From: Cephalopachus bancanus
Lineage: Eukaryota; Chordata; Mammalia; Primates; Tarsiidae
Direction: 5' to 3'
Assembly: GCA_027257055.1 (NCBI GenBank)
Contig: JAPVLO010000097.1
Coordinates: forward strand, 4,030,001 to 4,094,000
Length of the DNA stretch: 64,000 nt
Below the pieces are notes generated by a model. It was not told the DNA's origin, made no database searches, and was given only the letters and a program-made list of their open reading frames with translations. Position numbers and translations under genes: made by a program. Below are positions 36,398 through 47,800 of the stretch, piece by piece. Each line of letters starts with the position of its first letter. Position 1 is the first letter of the stretch.

Positions 36398-36695
36398 GTT
36401 TTTTGTTTTTTGGTTTTTTTTGAGTTGGAGTCTCACTCTGTCGCCCAGACTGGAGTGCAGTGGCCGCTCCCGGCCACCGCAGCCTCGACCTGCTGGGCTC
36501 CGGCGATCCTTCCGCCTCAGCCTTCCAAGTAGCCAGAATTATAGGCATGCGCTACCACGCCCAGCTGATTTTTTGATTTATTGTAGAGATGAGGTCTCGC
36601 TGCCCAGGTGGGTCTCGAACCCGCGGGCTCAGGCAATCCACTCACCTCAGCCTCCCAAAGGCGCGGGATTACAGGCTGAGCCACCGAGCCCGGCT
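36398..36695 (-). mobile_element. Full-length young Alu, minus strand
   Basis: The T-rich tail at the left and GAGCCCGGC at the right show minus orientation. The flanks are a perfect 16-bp target duplication (ATGTCTGGGATTTTTT at 36382-36397 and 36696-36711). The derived T-arm-like B box is seen reversed as CTCGAACCCGCGGG. The right-arm hairpin is intact (GTGGCCGCTCCCGGCCAC in plus reading, one pair shifted). Perfect duplication and low divergence mark one of the youngest insertions here. Confidence 0.95.
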
Positions 36696-36959
36696 ATGTC
36701 TGGGATTTTTTATGTTCCCCCTTTTCCCAGGTGGTCCACAGCTAATAACTAAATGGTGTAAGTGTACTTAAGGCCAGCCATTTTGATTCAGGAAGGAACA
36801 ACTCTGGGTTTTCTCTCCTACTCCATAGCTACCCTGGGATCATGCTGAGACTGAACCTTCACTGAAATCACTTATTTGTTTGGTTCCTTTTCTAGGTTTC
36901 TATTGCTTTCCTCACATCCCTACAGGTTTCTCCTCAAAACACTCCCTCAATAAATCACT

Positions 36960-37260
36960 GCATAAGAATTTTGGTTTCAGGCTCTGCTATTTACTGGACG
37001 TTTGCTTTGTGCCAGGCTTTGAACTAAACTCCAGGGATTCTGATATCAATGTGCTATGGTTCTTTCTTTCTGGGGCTTGAGTTCTGAGGAGAGGTAGGAC
37101 ATAGACAGCTAAAGAAATGTGAGAAAGACCATAATGGAGGCACTCTATCACCAAAATGCCACAGGATCAAAAACAAGGAAATACTTAGTTCTGCTTAGAG
37201 TGAGGAGAAGACATTGTGAAAAACTTCACAAAGAGGAAGGCAAATGTTAAATAGGAATTC
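36960..37260 (-). repeat. LINE-2 3' end fragment
   Basis: ATTTACTGGACGTTTGCTTTGTGCCAGGCTTTGAACTAAAC, GGGGCTTGAGTTCTGAGGAGAGG and GACAGCTAAAG follow antisense L2, including a degenerate stretch towards 37260. Confidence 0.6.
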
Positions 37261-37269
37261 ATCAAGTTG

Positions 37270-38415
37270 ATAAGTGTAGGAAAAGTTTAAAAGGAAAGAG
37301 TTACAATCCTGTGGAATGATGTGGTACCATGAAAGAACAAGATGATGTAGGGAACCTCAAGCAGTTTGGTGTGACTAAATAAGTGTGTGCAGAAGAGACA
37401 GTAATGATTATATGAAAATCTGCTATAAAAGACATGATCTCCTAAAGAGTTTGGAATGTATAGAATAAAAATTATAGGTACAAAGAAAAAAGCACAAACT
37501 ATAAAGATAACATACATGCAATATTTTTTTGTGAATATGAGATCATGTCTTTGAATTTAATTGCTAACTAAAGATTCAACAGTATTTCCTAAAGTGTAAT
37601 TGATGGGCAATGTAGATTCATATTTCCCAATTCTACAGTATGACCAGAATTGTATTCATCAGAGGACTCCTAACATTCTTGTTCATCGAGTGAGCTGCAT
37701 TTTCAGAATGTTCTCACTAGGGATTGAGCCTTCCACTTCTTTAACATCTGTGCAGAAGTTAGTCATTGTGAGTCTGTCGCAAGATGCTTTTGCAAAGTTA
37801 GCACAAATCATGTAGTGGCTAACTGGGCATGGTTCGAATTATCTGTCATGTTCAGTTATTTTTATAGTCAACTATGCACCGTGTGACCATATGAATAAGA
37901 CAGTGATTTGATTTGCTCATTATGAAGGCTAAAAATAATCCATCTGACCTGCAGTAAACCATGTACTTTAGTCATTAAATTATGGCCGTTGTTTCATTAC
38001 TGTTTCTTTCATTTTACATATGAAGCAAGGTTCATATTAGGGGAAAAATTATGAAGTATGCAATACACTTATTCTTCTCTCTGCTCCCAGGAGTCTCTAA
38101 CCAGGCTGCTAGCTACTCTGATATTTTCTATTTTCTTCTAAATTTGTCCAAATACTATTCCCAGGCTTCATGAGTGGTAGAAAAAAAAGCTGTCAAATTG
38201 ACACTGGTATATGAAAGACTGATAGGCCTGGGGGTTGCTTTATCAGGGCGGGGGTGGCAGGGAACATGGGTATGGTACAGTGAGTCTCAGGACTGCTCTA
38301 AAAGGGTAAGAAGTTTATACAAGCTGTTCTCATTCAACACCACAAGGAAAGTTCCACATTTACTCATAGTAGAGCAACAGAGACTACCATTTGATAAGTG
38401 TCTTTCATTTAGTTG
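37270..38415. other. Unique non-coding DNA
   Basis: Nothing recognised. Confidence 0.4.
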
Positions 38416-38422
38416 ACAAATT

Positions 38423-38722
38423 TTTCTTTCTTTTTTTTTTTTTTTTTGAGTCAGAGTTTCACTCTGTCACCCAGGCTGGAGTGCAATGGCACACTCATGG
38501 CCACCACAGCCTCGACCTGCTGGGCTCAGGTAATCCTTTGGCCTCAGCCTTCTAAGTAGCTGGAACCATAGGCATGCACTACCATGCCTGGCTTTTTTTA
38601 ATTGTAGAGGTGAGGTCTCACCAAGTTGCCCAGGCTAGTCTCGAACCCCTGAGCTCAGGCAAACCTCTCACCTTGGTCTCCCAAAGTGCTAAGCTTACAG
38701 GCTTGAACCACCTCATCTTGCT
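38423..38722 (-). mobile_element. Older Alu, minus strand
   Basis: A T-rich tail, then GAGTCAGAGTTTCACTCTGTCACCC and reversed right and left arms down to CTTGAACCACCTCATCTTGC. Read on its own strand the B-box area is GGGGTTCGAGACTAGCC, without the perfect T-arm stem of the young copies. The right-arm hairpin region reads CATGGCCACCACAGC in plus. It is more diverged than the copies at 36398 or 50592, so it belongs to an earlier wave. Confidence 0.9.
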
Positions 38723-38954
38723 GACAAAATCTTTCAAAACACAAAGCTCATACAACAAAAGGCAAAAAATAGGAGTGATACAAAAAGAGTGAGAAAACCC
38801 TGCGTAACGAAAAACACTAACCTAGCAGCATGCAGAATAGGAGTGTTATCTCAGCTAAATCATTTATCACATCTATTATTTTATGAGTCACACGATGTCC
38901 CCAAATTTATTTATTTTTCTTCCTCATTGGTAACCTAAAGATCTATTCATCTGC

Positions 38955-39055
38955 CTGCCTCGTTGAGTTGTTACTTGAACCAGTGCATTGTTATAAGGAT
39001 TAAATGAGCTCAAATGCATTTATTTTATGTACTGAAAAGCACAAGAAAAATTTTG
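38955..39055 (+). repeat. MIR 3' part
   Basis: CTCGTTGAGTTGTTACTTGAACC and TTATAAGGATTAAATGAGCTC followed by GTACTGAAAAGCAC match the distal half of MIR. Confidence 0.5.
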
Positions 39056-39070
39056 TGATTCATCTAAGGC

Positions 39071-39431
39071 TGTAAGTCAGTTTGGGCTGTAATAACAAAG
39101 TGTCATTGACTAGATTGATTAAACACCAAACATGCACGTCTCATTCAGTTCTTGAGGTTGGAAATCCCAGAGTAGGGTGCCAGTATGGTTCAGTTCTTGG
39201 TGAGAGTACCCCTCCTGGTTTACAGTGACCATATTCTCATGGTATTTTCCCATAAATGAGACAGAGCACTAGTCTCTTTATTCCCTTTTAAGGGCACGAA
39301 TCCCATTTGTGAGAGCTTCCTCTAAATGGCCTAATTTGCTTGAGAAGTCTTCTCCTACAAATAATGTAGCATTGGGGATTTAGGCTACAGTTTATGAATT
39401 TAGGGTAGACACAGACATTCATTTCATAGCA
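39071..39431 (-). mobile_element. Solitary MaLR (MLT1/MST-type) LTR
   Basis: In plus reading it starts TGTAAGTCAGTTTGGGCTGTAATAAC and ends GACATTCATTTCATAGCA, the reverse of a mammalian apparent LTR retrotransposon LTR. Landmarks are TTCTTGAGGTTGGAAATCCC, TTGGTGAGAGTACC and CTCCTACAAATAATG. No internal region is present, so it is a solo LTR or a fragment. It encodes nothing. Confidence 0.75.
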
Positions 39432-39439
39432 GTTGTAAA

Positions 39440-40550
39440 TTTTGGCTGTGATTATTCTCACTTAAGGCAGATCCTTGTGGTCTACTGCTGACCTGTTTAC
39501 TCTTTACCTGCTGGATCTTGAAAGATCATGTAGTTCGTTAAAGTCATGGGTCAGACAGGTGGAGGCTTAGGGGGATCAATGTTTAAGTTGCTTAAAAACC
39601 GGTTGCCTATCTGTACAAGAAATCTTCATATTTAAATTGTTCAATGGCTGTATGCATCCAAGTTGTCCTTTTCCAACATTTATTTAAGGTGACAGTGATG
39701 TGTAATTCACACAAACATCCACATCTTTTTTGGGGTGAAATGGTGAGTCAACTTAAATATTCCATTCTTTTGTTCTTTCCCTTTTATCAGCATACCCAGA
39801 GGAAGAATGAAAAGTAAACCTGTCCATATGCAATTCTCACAACAACAAGTTAGTGTTTTCTCCAGTTTAATGTCAAGCATAAGTATCTGAATCATCCTCA
39901 TGCAGTTATTCTCCACAAGTGTCAAATATAAGAAGATTTTAACACATCTCTCCTTCTCTTGAGTCTGTTTTATGTGATTCCAGATATCCTCCTGACTTTT
40001 TTTGTTGTTTTGACAAGAGGAATAAAATGCACTTTATGACCAAATCCATGTAAGTTTTGGACTGCTTCACTCAGAGATGCTTGGGGGAACTTAATCAAGA
40101 GAGCTTTTATAGAGTTTAATACCAAAAATAAAGCTGAGAAAGTAAGCACTGAAAATAAATTACCTTGAAAATGGTGTAAATCCTTTTTATCTGTCTGTCT
40201 ATATTTAATTTCTCTCGTTTTCAGATGAAGGAGGATGCTGCTTTGGAGAAAAAGATTGTCTCTCAAGGTTTAACATACTTATTCAGACTTTCTTAGCAAT
40301 GGGATAATGTCATCACTGTGATCATTATGGCCTTTTATTGTTCACCAACTAAGTCATTACTCCTGCCTCAGTTATTTTTTGATGTTTTCTGTAGAATTGC
40401 CATATTTTCAGTAAATCATAAATTTTTCTTAACCATATCATCGAGATTGCATGCACAATTTAGAATACGTGAACAGAAAGACTCAGTTTGAGTGTCCTGT
40501 GTCCTACATTTACAAATAGATTGCTAATTGCTCTACTCTGAGAACTGAAT
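39440..40550. other. Unique non-coding DNA
   Basis: Nothing assignable. The 98-codon minus frame at 39970-40266 has no recognised features. Confidence 0.4.
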
Positions 40551-40565
40551 TTAAGAAAGAGGCCA

Positions 40566-40744
40566 TGGCCGGGCGCGGTGGCTCACACCTATATATAGTC
40601 CTAGCACTTTGGGAAGCCAAGGATCTCCTGAGCCCAGCAGGTTGAGGCTATGGTGGCCATGATCGTGCCACTGCATTCCAGTCTGGGCAACAATGTGAGA
40701 CTCCTACTCCAAAAATAAATATATAAATAAAAGAGAGTGAGAGA
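40566..40744 (+). mobile_element. Alu with a large internal deletion
   Basis: The element begins GGCCGGGCGCGGTGGCTCACACC, a more standard Alu start. It jumps from CCAAGGA in the left arm to TCTCCTGAGCCCAGCAGG in the right arm, and ends in an A-rich tail of AAATA units. A perfect 13-bp duplication AAGAAAGAGGCCA lies at 40553-40565 and 40745-40757. The clean duplication shows one insertion event; the deletion was either present in the RNA or came later. Confidence 0.9.
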
Positions 40745-40759
40745 AAGAAAGAGGCCACA

Positions 40760-43700
40760 ATGGTCATGGAGTTTGCAAGTGATAAGCCAGAGAGAAAACT
40801 AAACACAGTCATTGTTTTCCTAGAAATAATTCTAATGATATTCAAAACTACTTCATCCTAAGTATTTTTGGTTTTTATTCTTCTTACCTATAAGGCAACA
40901 ATAGCTACCGTTAAAAATTCTGAAGAACAAGAGCAACTTTTTATCTTTGTCTTTCTTTCAAGGAAGACAGACTCTTCTATAGTCATCATCAAATTAGAGC
41001 TCAGAATACCCACTATAATGCCTGCTGAGTTTGAATATAAAGTATTGTCATCCTGCAGGATTTTTTTTATATAGTACCTTATTTATTGCTTTAAGCTTCA
41101 GTTTTATTGATAGCTCTTTTTATCTCCATAGATGGAGTCTGCAGATTTGACTTCACTCTCTTCTTCTTTTCAACCAACAATTCTAGTTTGCTTCCCAAAC
41201 TTCTAAATATGCACCAGGGAAGTCAGTATTTGGATGAAAAGCACTTTCTTAGCTTTGAGACATGCTCTTATTAAATTTCAAGCCTCATAAAATGACAAGG
41301 AAGGTAATTCAAGAAACAAGCTCTTCCCTGAAACCAGCTTCATCAAGAAATAGTTCAGCACCATTGTTGTAATTCACACCTCTGTCTTTACAAATCCCTT
41401 CTATATCATTTTCTGTTTAGTTTAAAGGCATAATGTGAGTTCTGTTGAATTAGACCTGAATCCCTGGGCCGTGTGTTCTGCCCTAAGCACTGCACAGGAA
41501 AGCAGCCGACACCAATGTCAATAGAGTCCTATAAAGATTAATGGGGCACCTGAAAAGCAACAAGGACTTTGAGTGATTTCAGGGATTTCAGACTCCAGAA
41601 ATCAATTTCCTTGAAAATGTGCTTGCTAATTTAACTGATGGTATTTGACACTCCTATTATGCAGTGGGAGATGTAAGTATGAGAATCAAGTCTTTATTTG
41701 ACTAGGGGTATAAATTAATATACATAGAAAGATGTGCATGCGTCAACATATAAACGTGTGTGCATGTATATGAACCAATGTTTGGAAACTAATGTTATCA
41801 CCCAGGTTAGATGAAACGAGAGGAAGGTTACTGCTTCGCAAGTTTACATATTGTTTTATAAATGAATGCTCTACTGCGTCCTTAATATTTTGTCATTCAT
41901 TACATTACTCAAAAAATAATTATATTACAGTTTTATGATATTATTTTATTCTTCTTGAAATAAGAGAGAAAAAATATAAACTGAGTGTCCTGTAGAAAAT
42001 TTTTTAAGTATTTAGAAAATGTTTGTGTAAAAGTTTTAAATGTTCTAAGTATATTTGGTCATTATTTGTTAATAATTATTGTCACTTTATCTGTAATGAA
42101 GATTTCATGACTTAAGTGGAGTTCCCCAAAAATCCCTTTTTCTAAAATCTGTATTTGAGGGAATTTTAGGTTGACTTGATATTGGTATCTGTATTTAATA
42201 ACCACTCTTCTAATATTTGTGAAAACTGTGAGAAGACAGGCTGAAATTTAAAAAGTTAAGAAAAACAAAAGAACTAAGGTAAAGCTTTTGAAGCCTTGTG
42301 GCCTTGCTTGCCACTGCCAACTCTTAATAAGTATACTGTTTGAAGTCTTATTGATCCTTGATTTGAGTTCCCAGGTTTAGTAATAAAATATGACATGATT
42401 TCTCTCTCTAGTGCAGGACAATTTACTGCAAAAGAAAATGTGAAATTTTGTCTAGTGTGGGGCTCTGACTTATTCAGAGAATTCATAAAGTTCATCAAAC
42501 CTGTCTATCTTAACTACAGTTCCCATTTTCAGTTTTGTAACATGAAGCTGACAGAGTGTGATTTAAGTGGTTTACAGTGCTGGTGAAGTAAAGCAGTTCA
42601 CAACCAAAGCAAGTTTGTGCAAGGGTAGGATGCAACTTTACAGAACCTGTTGCCTGCTTCTCTCTCCCTCTCTCTCTTTCTCTTCTCATACATACACTCA
42701 CAGGTGGTTTTCTCCTCAATCCAGTCATCAGAATGACTTCTGTGTTCAATTATACTACACATATCACAGTTGCCTGTTCATTGCGTAGAACTTTCCCAAG
42801 CAGCAAATACAACAAAGTTCTTTGAATCTTTTTGTTTCTCCTAAGATTCACATACTTTGGCTCAACTGATAAAAGTAAAAGGAAATGTATTTTAAAGAAG
42901 GAAGAGGGAAAACATTTCAGAGTAGCTAAACTTAATAACTATTATAATATTAGAAAAAGGTACCAATGACTTGATTGCTGGAAAGGCAGAGAACAATTAA
43001 AACTTCTTCACATGAACATAAACTATAGAAATACTGAACTGAAGGAGAAATGTTCACAGCTACAAGCGTGTGAGATTTAGAAAGGTAGACTTCACTGTTG
43101 TGATGGCTGTTAAGTGACCGTTGCTTTGGTTACTAACACATCTGCGTAGCCAGATCATCCCATGTCACATGCTCTTAGCTCACTAACATGAGTAGTAGTT
43201 ACTGTAATTAGTTCTGCCAACAAAACTGGGTTTAGAACTGCCCACTGCATGCTACTCTGCTTTATGTCATTACCAAACAAATTGTCAGATGAGGAGGTAA
43301 GATCATTGCTACTCAGTATCCTTCTATCAATGATGGTTCACAATGAATTTTAAACCCTGCTCCACCTCTCCTCACAGTCCCTCCCAGCCAGCTCTTCAGG
43401 GGTCTGGTATCAGGCTTAATGCAAAAATGGAGTTCACACAAAATCATATCACACATATCTAGATAAGCCAACCCCAAATGGGAATGTCTAACAACAAAAT
43501 ATGTTGGTTTACTAAGATATTTCCAGATTTTGCTTCTAATCTCTGCAAGGCAAAAAGAGTCAATAAATATCTGGCACTTGAAATTTTCTGATACATATTA
43601 GACTTCTATTGCGTAAAGCAATGCTTTTTTTAAAAAAACAATTCATTTACAAGCAACTTTATATTATTAGTGGTTCACGGATTCAAACTGAACATCATAC

Positions 43701-44505
43701 AAACCATACCTAAGCATTTTTGTTCTGATACTTAACAAGTAGGATTTTTAATTTTTATTTTTTTTCACCATTTCTCTCTGGAGAATCTAAATGAAATATA
43801 AAATAGAGGGAGAGGAAAGAATAATACATTATGAAATAGTCAGTATTGCTTCTGAAATTTCACCACCTTTTCAAGTGACAAGAATGCAGGCTCCCCCTCC
43901 CTCCACCCCAAACCCCCACCAGCTCCAACTCTCTGCTTTGCTGGTAGGTTCCCTGGGGCAGAGGTCAGTTGATTCAAAGGAGGCCTACTATATGTAAAAT
44001 GCAAACCTTTTCAACCCCGTGTTCACTTATCATAATGGCACTACAGGAGATGTACTCTAGCAGATAGAGAAGGTTCTACTTCTCTACCACACATTTTTGT
44101 TGTTTTCTTTACTAAGCCAGTCACAGCCCTAACACTGAGGATTTCTGTGTGCATTATTTCTACTTCCATCTCTACTGTTCCAACCAATTGCATTCAATGG
44201 CCCCTCTATTCTCAAGGACTAGGTGATACAGAAGTATCAATAGAATATGAAATATATGTTATTTGAGAAATGTTAGTTATACCCAGTGTTTTATAGTGAT
44301 GTGTCTCCTCTCTACTCGTACCCCCTCGTAATAAGCTATCATATTTTTTGGTTCCTTCTTCATTCTTTTCTCAGTCTCCCTTTATTATCTCAAAAACATC
44401 ATTATTAGGTCTAAGAAGATTTCTCAGAAAGGAGGTAAAAACAGGAGACAGGTGATTAGGAAGAATAAGTGCACAGAAGTATACCAAAGACTCTACTTCT
44501 TTTCT
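40760..44505. other. About 3.7 kb of unique non-coding DNA
   Basis: No gene or interspersed repeat confidently assigned. It includes a CT-rich run (42658-42690) and a C-rich patch (43892-43920). Opposing frames at 42395-42788 and 42274-42749 overlap and are not credible. Confidence 0.4.
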
Positions 44506-44507
44506 TT

Positions 44508-44848
44508 ACTTTTCTTTTTTTAAATCTGTTATTTATTTATTTGTTTATTTATTTGAGTCACAATCTATCTCAGTCTGGAGTGTAGTGGCATGCTCACAGT
44601 CACCGCAGCCTTGATCTGCTGGGCTCAGGCAGTCCTTCTACCTCAGCCTTCCAAGTAGCTGGAATTACAGGTGCACTACCATGCCCGACATTTTTTTTTT
44701 TTAAATTTATCATATCATAAATTTATCATATCAACATGGTCTCACCAAGTTGCCTAGGCTGGTCTTGAACCCCTGAGCTCGGGCAATCCTCTCACCTCAG
44801 CCTCCCGAAGTGTTGGGATTACAGAGCTTGAGTCACTGCGCCTGGTCT
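44508..44848 (-). mobile_element. Older Alu, minus strand, with expanded linker
   Basis: A TTTA-rich tail region, reversed right arm (CAGTCTGGAGTGTAGTGGC), expanded linker, and reversed left arm (GGTCTTGAACCCCTGAGCTC) ending TCACTGCGCCTGG. Inside the linker a 16-bp unit (AAATTTATCATATCAT) is tandemly duplicated at 44703-44734. Divergence and the standard B-box flanks place it in an older class. Confidence 0.88.
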
Positions 44849-44849
44849 C

Positions 44850-47800
44850 ACTTCTTATTTTCAACTGCTATTGGCAGACTTGCCCTGGGTGATAAAAACA
44901 TAGGTGTAGCCAATGGTTTTGTTCTGACCTATCAGAACAAAATTATTATCAAATGTTCCTTGCAGAACACACAAGAAAGAAAACACCCTTTCATCAGTGA
45001 TGTGTTCTTTGTACCACAGTTATCTCAAAGGTGGTAGGTTGGTTTGGGGAGGCCAAGCATGCAGAAGTTGGTAATTTGGTCAAAATAGGAACTCCCACAT
45101 CTGGATAGGATGTCTAGTTAGATTGTTCACAAGTTTGATACATAAAAAATTCTTTACTGTCACTTTTATTTCCTCTTATTTTACAGTAAAAATTATAACT
45201 CAATATAAAAATTACAATGCAATGCTTTCAAGTTTAAAAAAATTAATGTTGTAAAGAACTCATCACATAGATAACTTTGCTAATTTATTTAGGAAAACTT
45301 TCCAAGGGTGGGAGTAAAAGAGTAAAAATAATTTTCTCAAAGAAGTCCACTCAATTAAACTTATTAACCCCATATATAAGTATGTATGTATATATTTGTG
45401 TAGCAAATATCGCATTTTAACACAACCTGGAAATGAGGTACTGGCAATTTAAATATATGTACAAGTTAACGGTTCTACTGACCTCTCATTTGACTTAATT
45501 TTTATTAATATGCAGGTAAAATTAGAGAATCTTCTTAAATGTTTATATCCCTTTGTTTATGAGTTATTTCGCTCCTTTGATGCCCTTGTCTATCTGTACT
45601 TATTTCAATCACTTTTGTGAGCAAACACATCACTAGTTTTTTACTCTTCACTGGTAAAAGTACACAAAATGTACTTTTTGCAACTTGCAGACCAGGAAAG
45701 ATATTGCAAAACTTAGAAAAAACGTCATAACACATTTCCCTGAAGTTGAATTGCCATTGCAATATGAAAGGCACATAACACCATTAGCTTTCAAAATGCA
45801 AAGGCCCACACAAGTTAATTAAGAACATCTATCATCATACTTATTAATACTATGCTGGCCAGGAAGAGGTGAATACCATTCTAGAGACTCCCCAGCACAG
45901 CAATTTGGATACTGAGATAATTAAAGTAATTCTGTATTTATGCACAATGGGATCTTCAGTAGAAAATAAAATAAATTCAAGATATTTTCTATAAAGCCAC
46001 TTGGGTAGTATTTGCTACAAACTCATAGTAAAAGTTTTCTCCTAAAATTTCAATTCCTAAACTTCCTGAACAATGTCAAAGATGAGGTAATTAGGTGTTT
46101 TCACTGAATAATCTGCTGTAACCATATAGCAACACATACTATATTAATTTTTGAAATTCATATTCTTCTGTGATAAATATATATACAATTTTTAAAATTT
46201 TCCTTGCTCTTCTTTTCCTTGTTATTGATTGTCACTATATTTAAGCAGATATATTTTAAATTTGCGCTTCATATCACAATCAAACAGCATGGATCTGTAT
46301 AAAATGCATACATTTGCTTTGCTACGATACTATTACATGATGAACTGACAAATATTAGCACTATTTTCAATATCAACACCTAAAATAACTTTAACTATTT
46401 CATTACCTAGAAGGATATCATAATACTATACACATTTGCTCTCTGATTTCTACAGAACTTTTCCTAAATTAAGATTCAAGTTGTATATATATTTTGCTCC
46501 TATTAGGATTTAGTTTAAGCTTTTGATAATTAGTATGTCTCCACTGGTGATTATCACTATCTCTTCTATATGTTTCGCACAGGCTCACAGCATTTGAAAA
46601 TACAAAACATGCTACCTAAAACATTTTTAAAAAACCAACCACCATGCATTAAATATCAAATTTAAATCTGCTTTGAATAAAAAAATTAAATGCTCACTGT
46701 GGGCTATGAAAGAATCCATTTCTAATGGTGGATTTATATCAGTCCACAGGGAGCCCTATCAAGGCAGAGTTGACTAATGACTATCATTTTCGGTTGATTT
46801 CATTAGTATTTAAGTTATAGTATAAAGTACATTCCCTTTGGTACTCTGAAAGTCAGTGATTTACATACATTTGGTGTGGAGCTTTTGCTTTGGATAATAT
46901 AAAGGCGATTTAAAAGCTAAGTGAAGATTTTTTTATGCCTACCTAAATCCAGTTATTCAAAAATAAATATTAACTTTTAATAAAATGGCTTTTAATGCAT
47001 TATTGCCACCCATTAAAATAAAACAAATGACACTGTCAGTTGACCATCTTCATGCCAGGATAATACACTATTATAGCCTTCTTTTTGTCTGAAGCATTTG
47101 ATCATTCTCTACTGAGAGTGTAATTTTTATGAATGATATGCATTTTACTTATTACAGTAAGTCGGTGGGTCTCTGATTCACCAATTAAAGAAAGCAGCTG
47201 TTATGCAAAGTAGGGTAGATATCACATTCAACTGCTTGATATAAAGAGAACTTTTTAGACTCTAGGTTCTAAAGCAAACAAAAACAAGGTATTGCTTGAA
47301 ATTTTATCCTTAAACATAGCTCAATTTTTGTGATGTATGATTCTGATTCTAAGAGATATTAAAGGTGAAAAGAGCAAGTTATAGAGCCAGCTACAGCACA
47401 CTAGATTCCTTTCTATGCTATGAAAGTGTCAGAGCATAAAAGACTTTGTTCTTGAAATCAAGGAAGGGGTCAAATAAAATAAGAGCATTTCCATAGGTAG
47501 TAATACAAGTCTGCTTATGCCATGGACCAGACAAACAATACAATCAATAAGTGTTATGGAAGGTAGATATAAATTGTATCTTGCTCATAAAAGACAATCT
47601 AAATAATCAATAGCTTATATCAAACATTTAAAAATATTGAAATACCTCACTATAGTTTCCTTGAATGTAAGCATTCATATTGAAAAATTAATTTTATAAG
47701 AATTAAGAGAGATAAAATATGCTTTGAAAAACATAAAAGTCTATCTTGTAAGACCAAATTCAAAGAAAAGTCAGTATGTTTTATTTTCTGAGTATATGAT

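Noticed and set aside
36396..36752. 118-codon frame rich in Pro, Arg and Ser
   Set aside because: Translation of a minus-strand Alu.
39071..39431. Intact endogenous retrovirus
   Set aside because: Only an LTR-like segment is present. No gag, pol or env-like frame lies next to it or next to the LTRs at 55175 and 62387.
42274..42788. Overlapping opposite-strand small genes
   Set aside because: Four short frames overlap in a unique region with no motif, no composition difference and no context; chance openness is the simplest reading.
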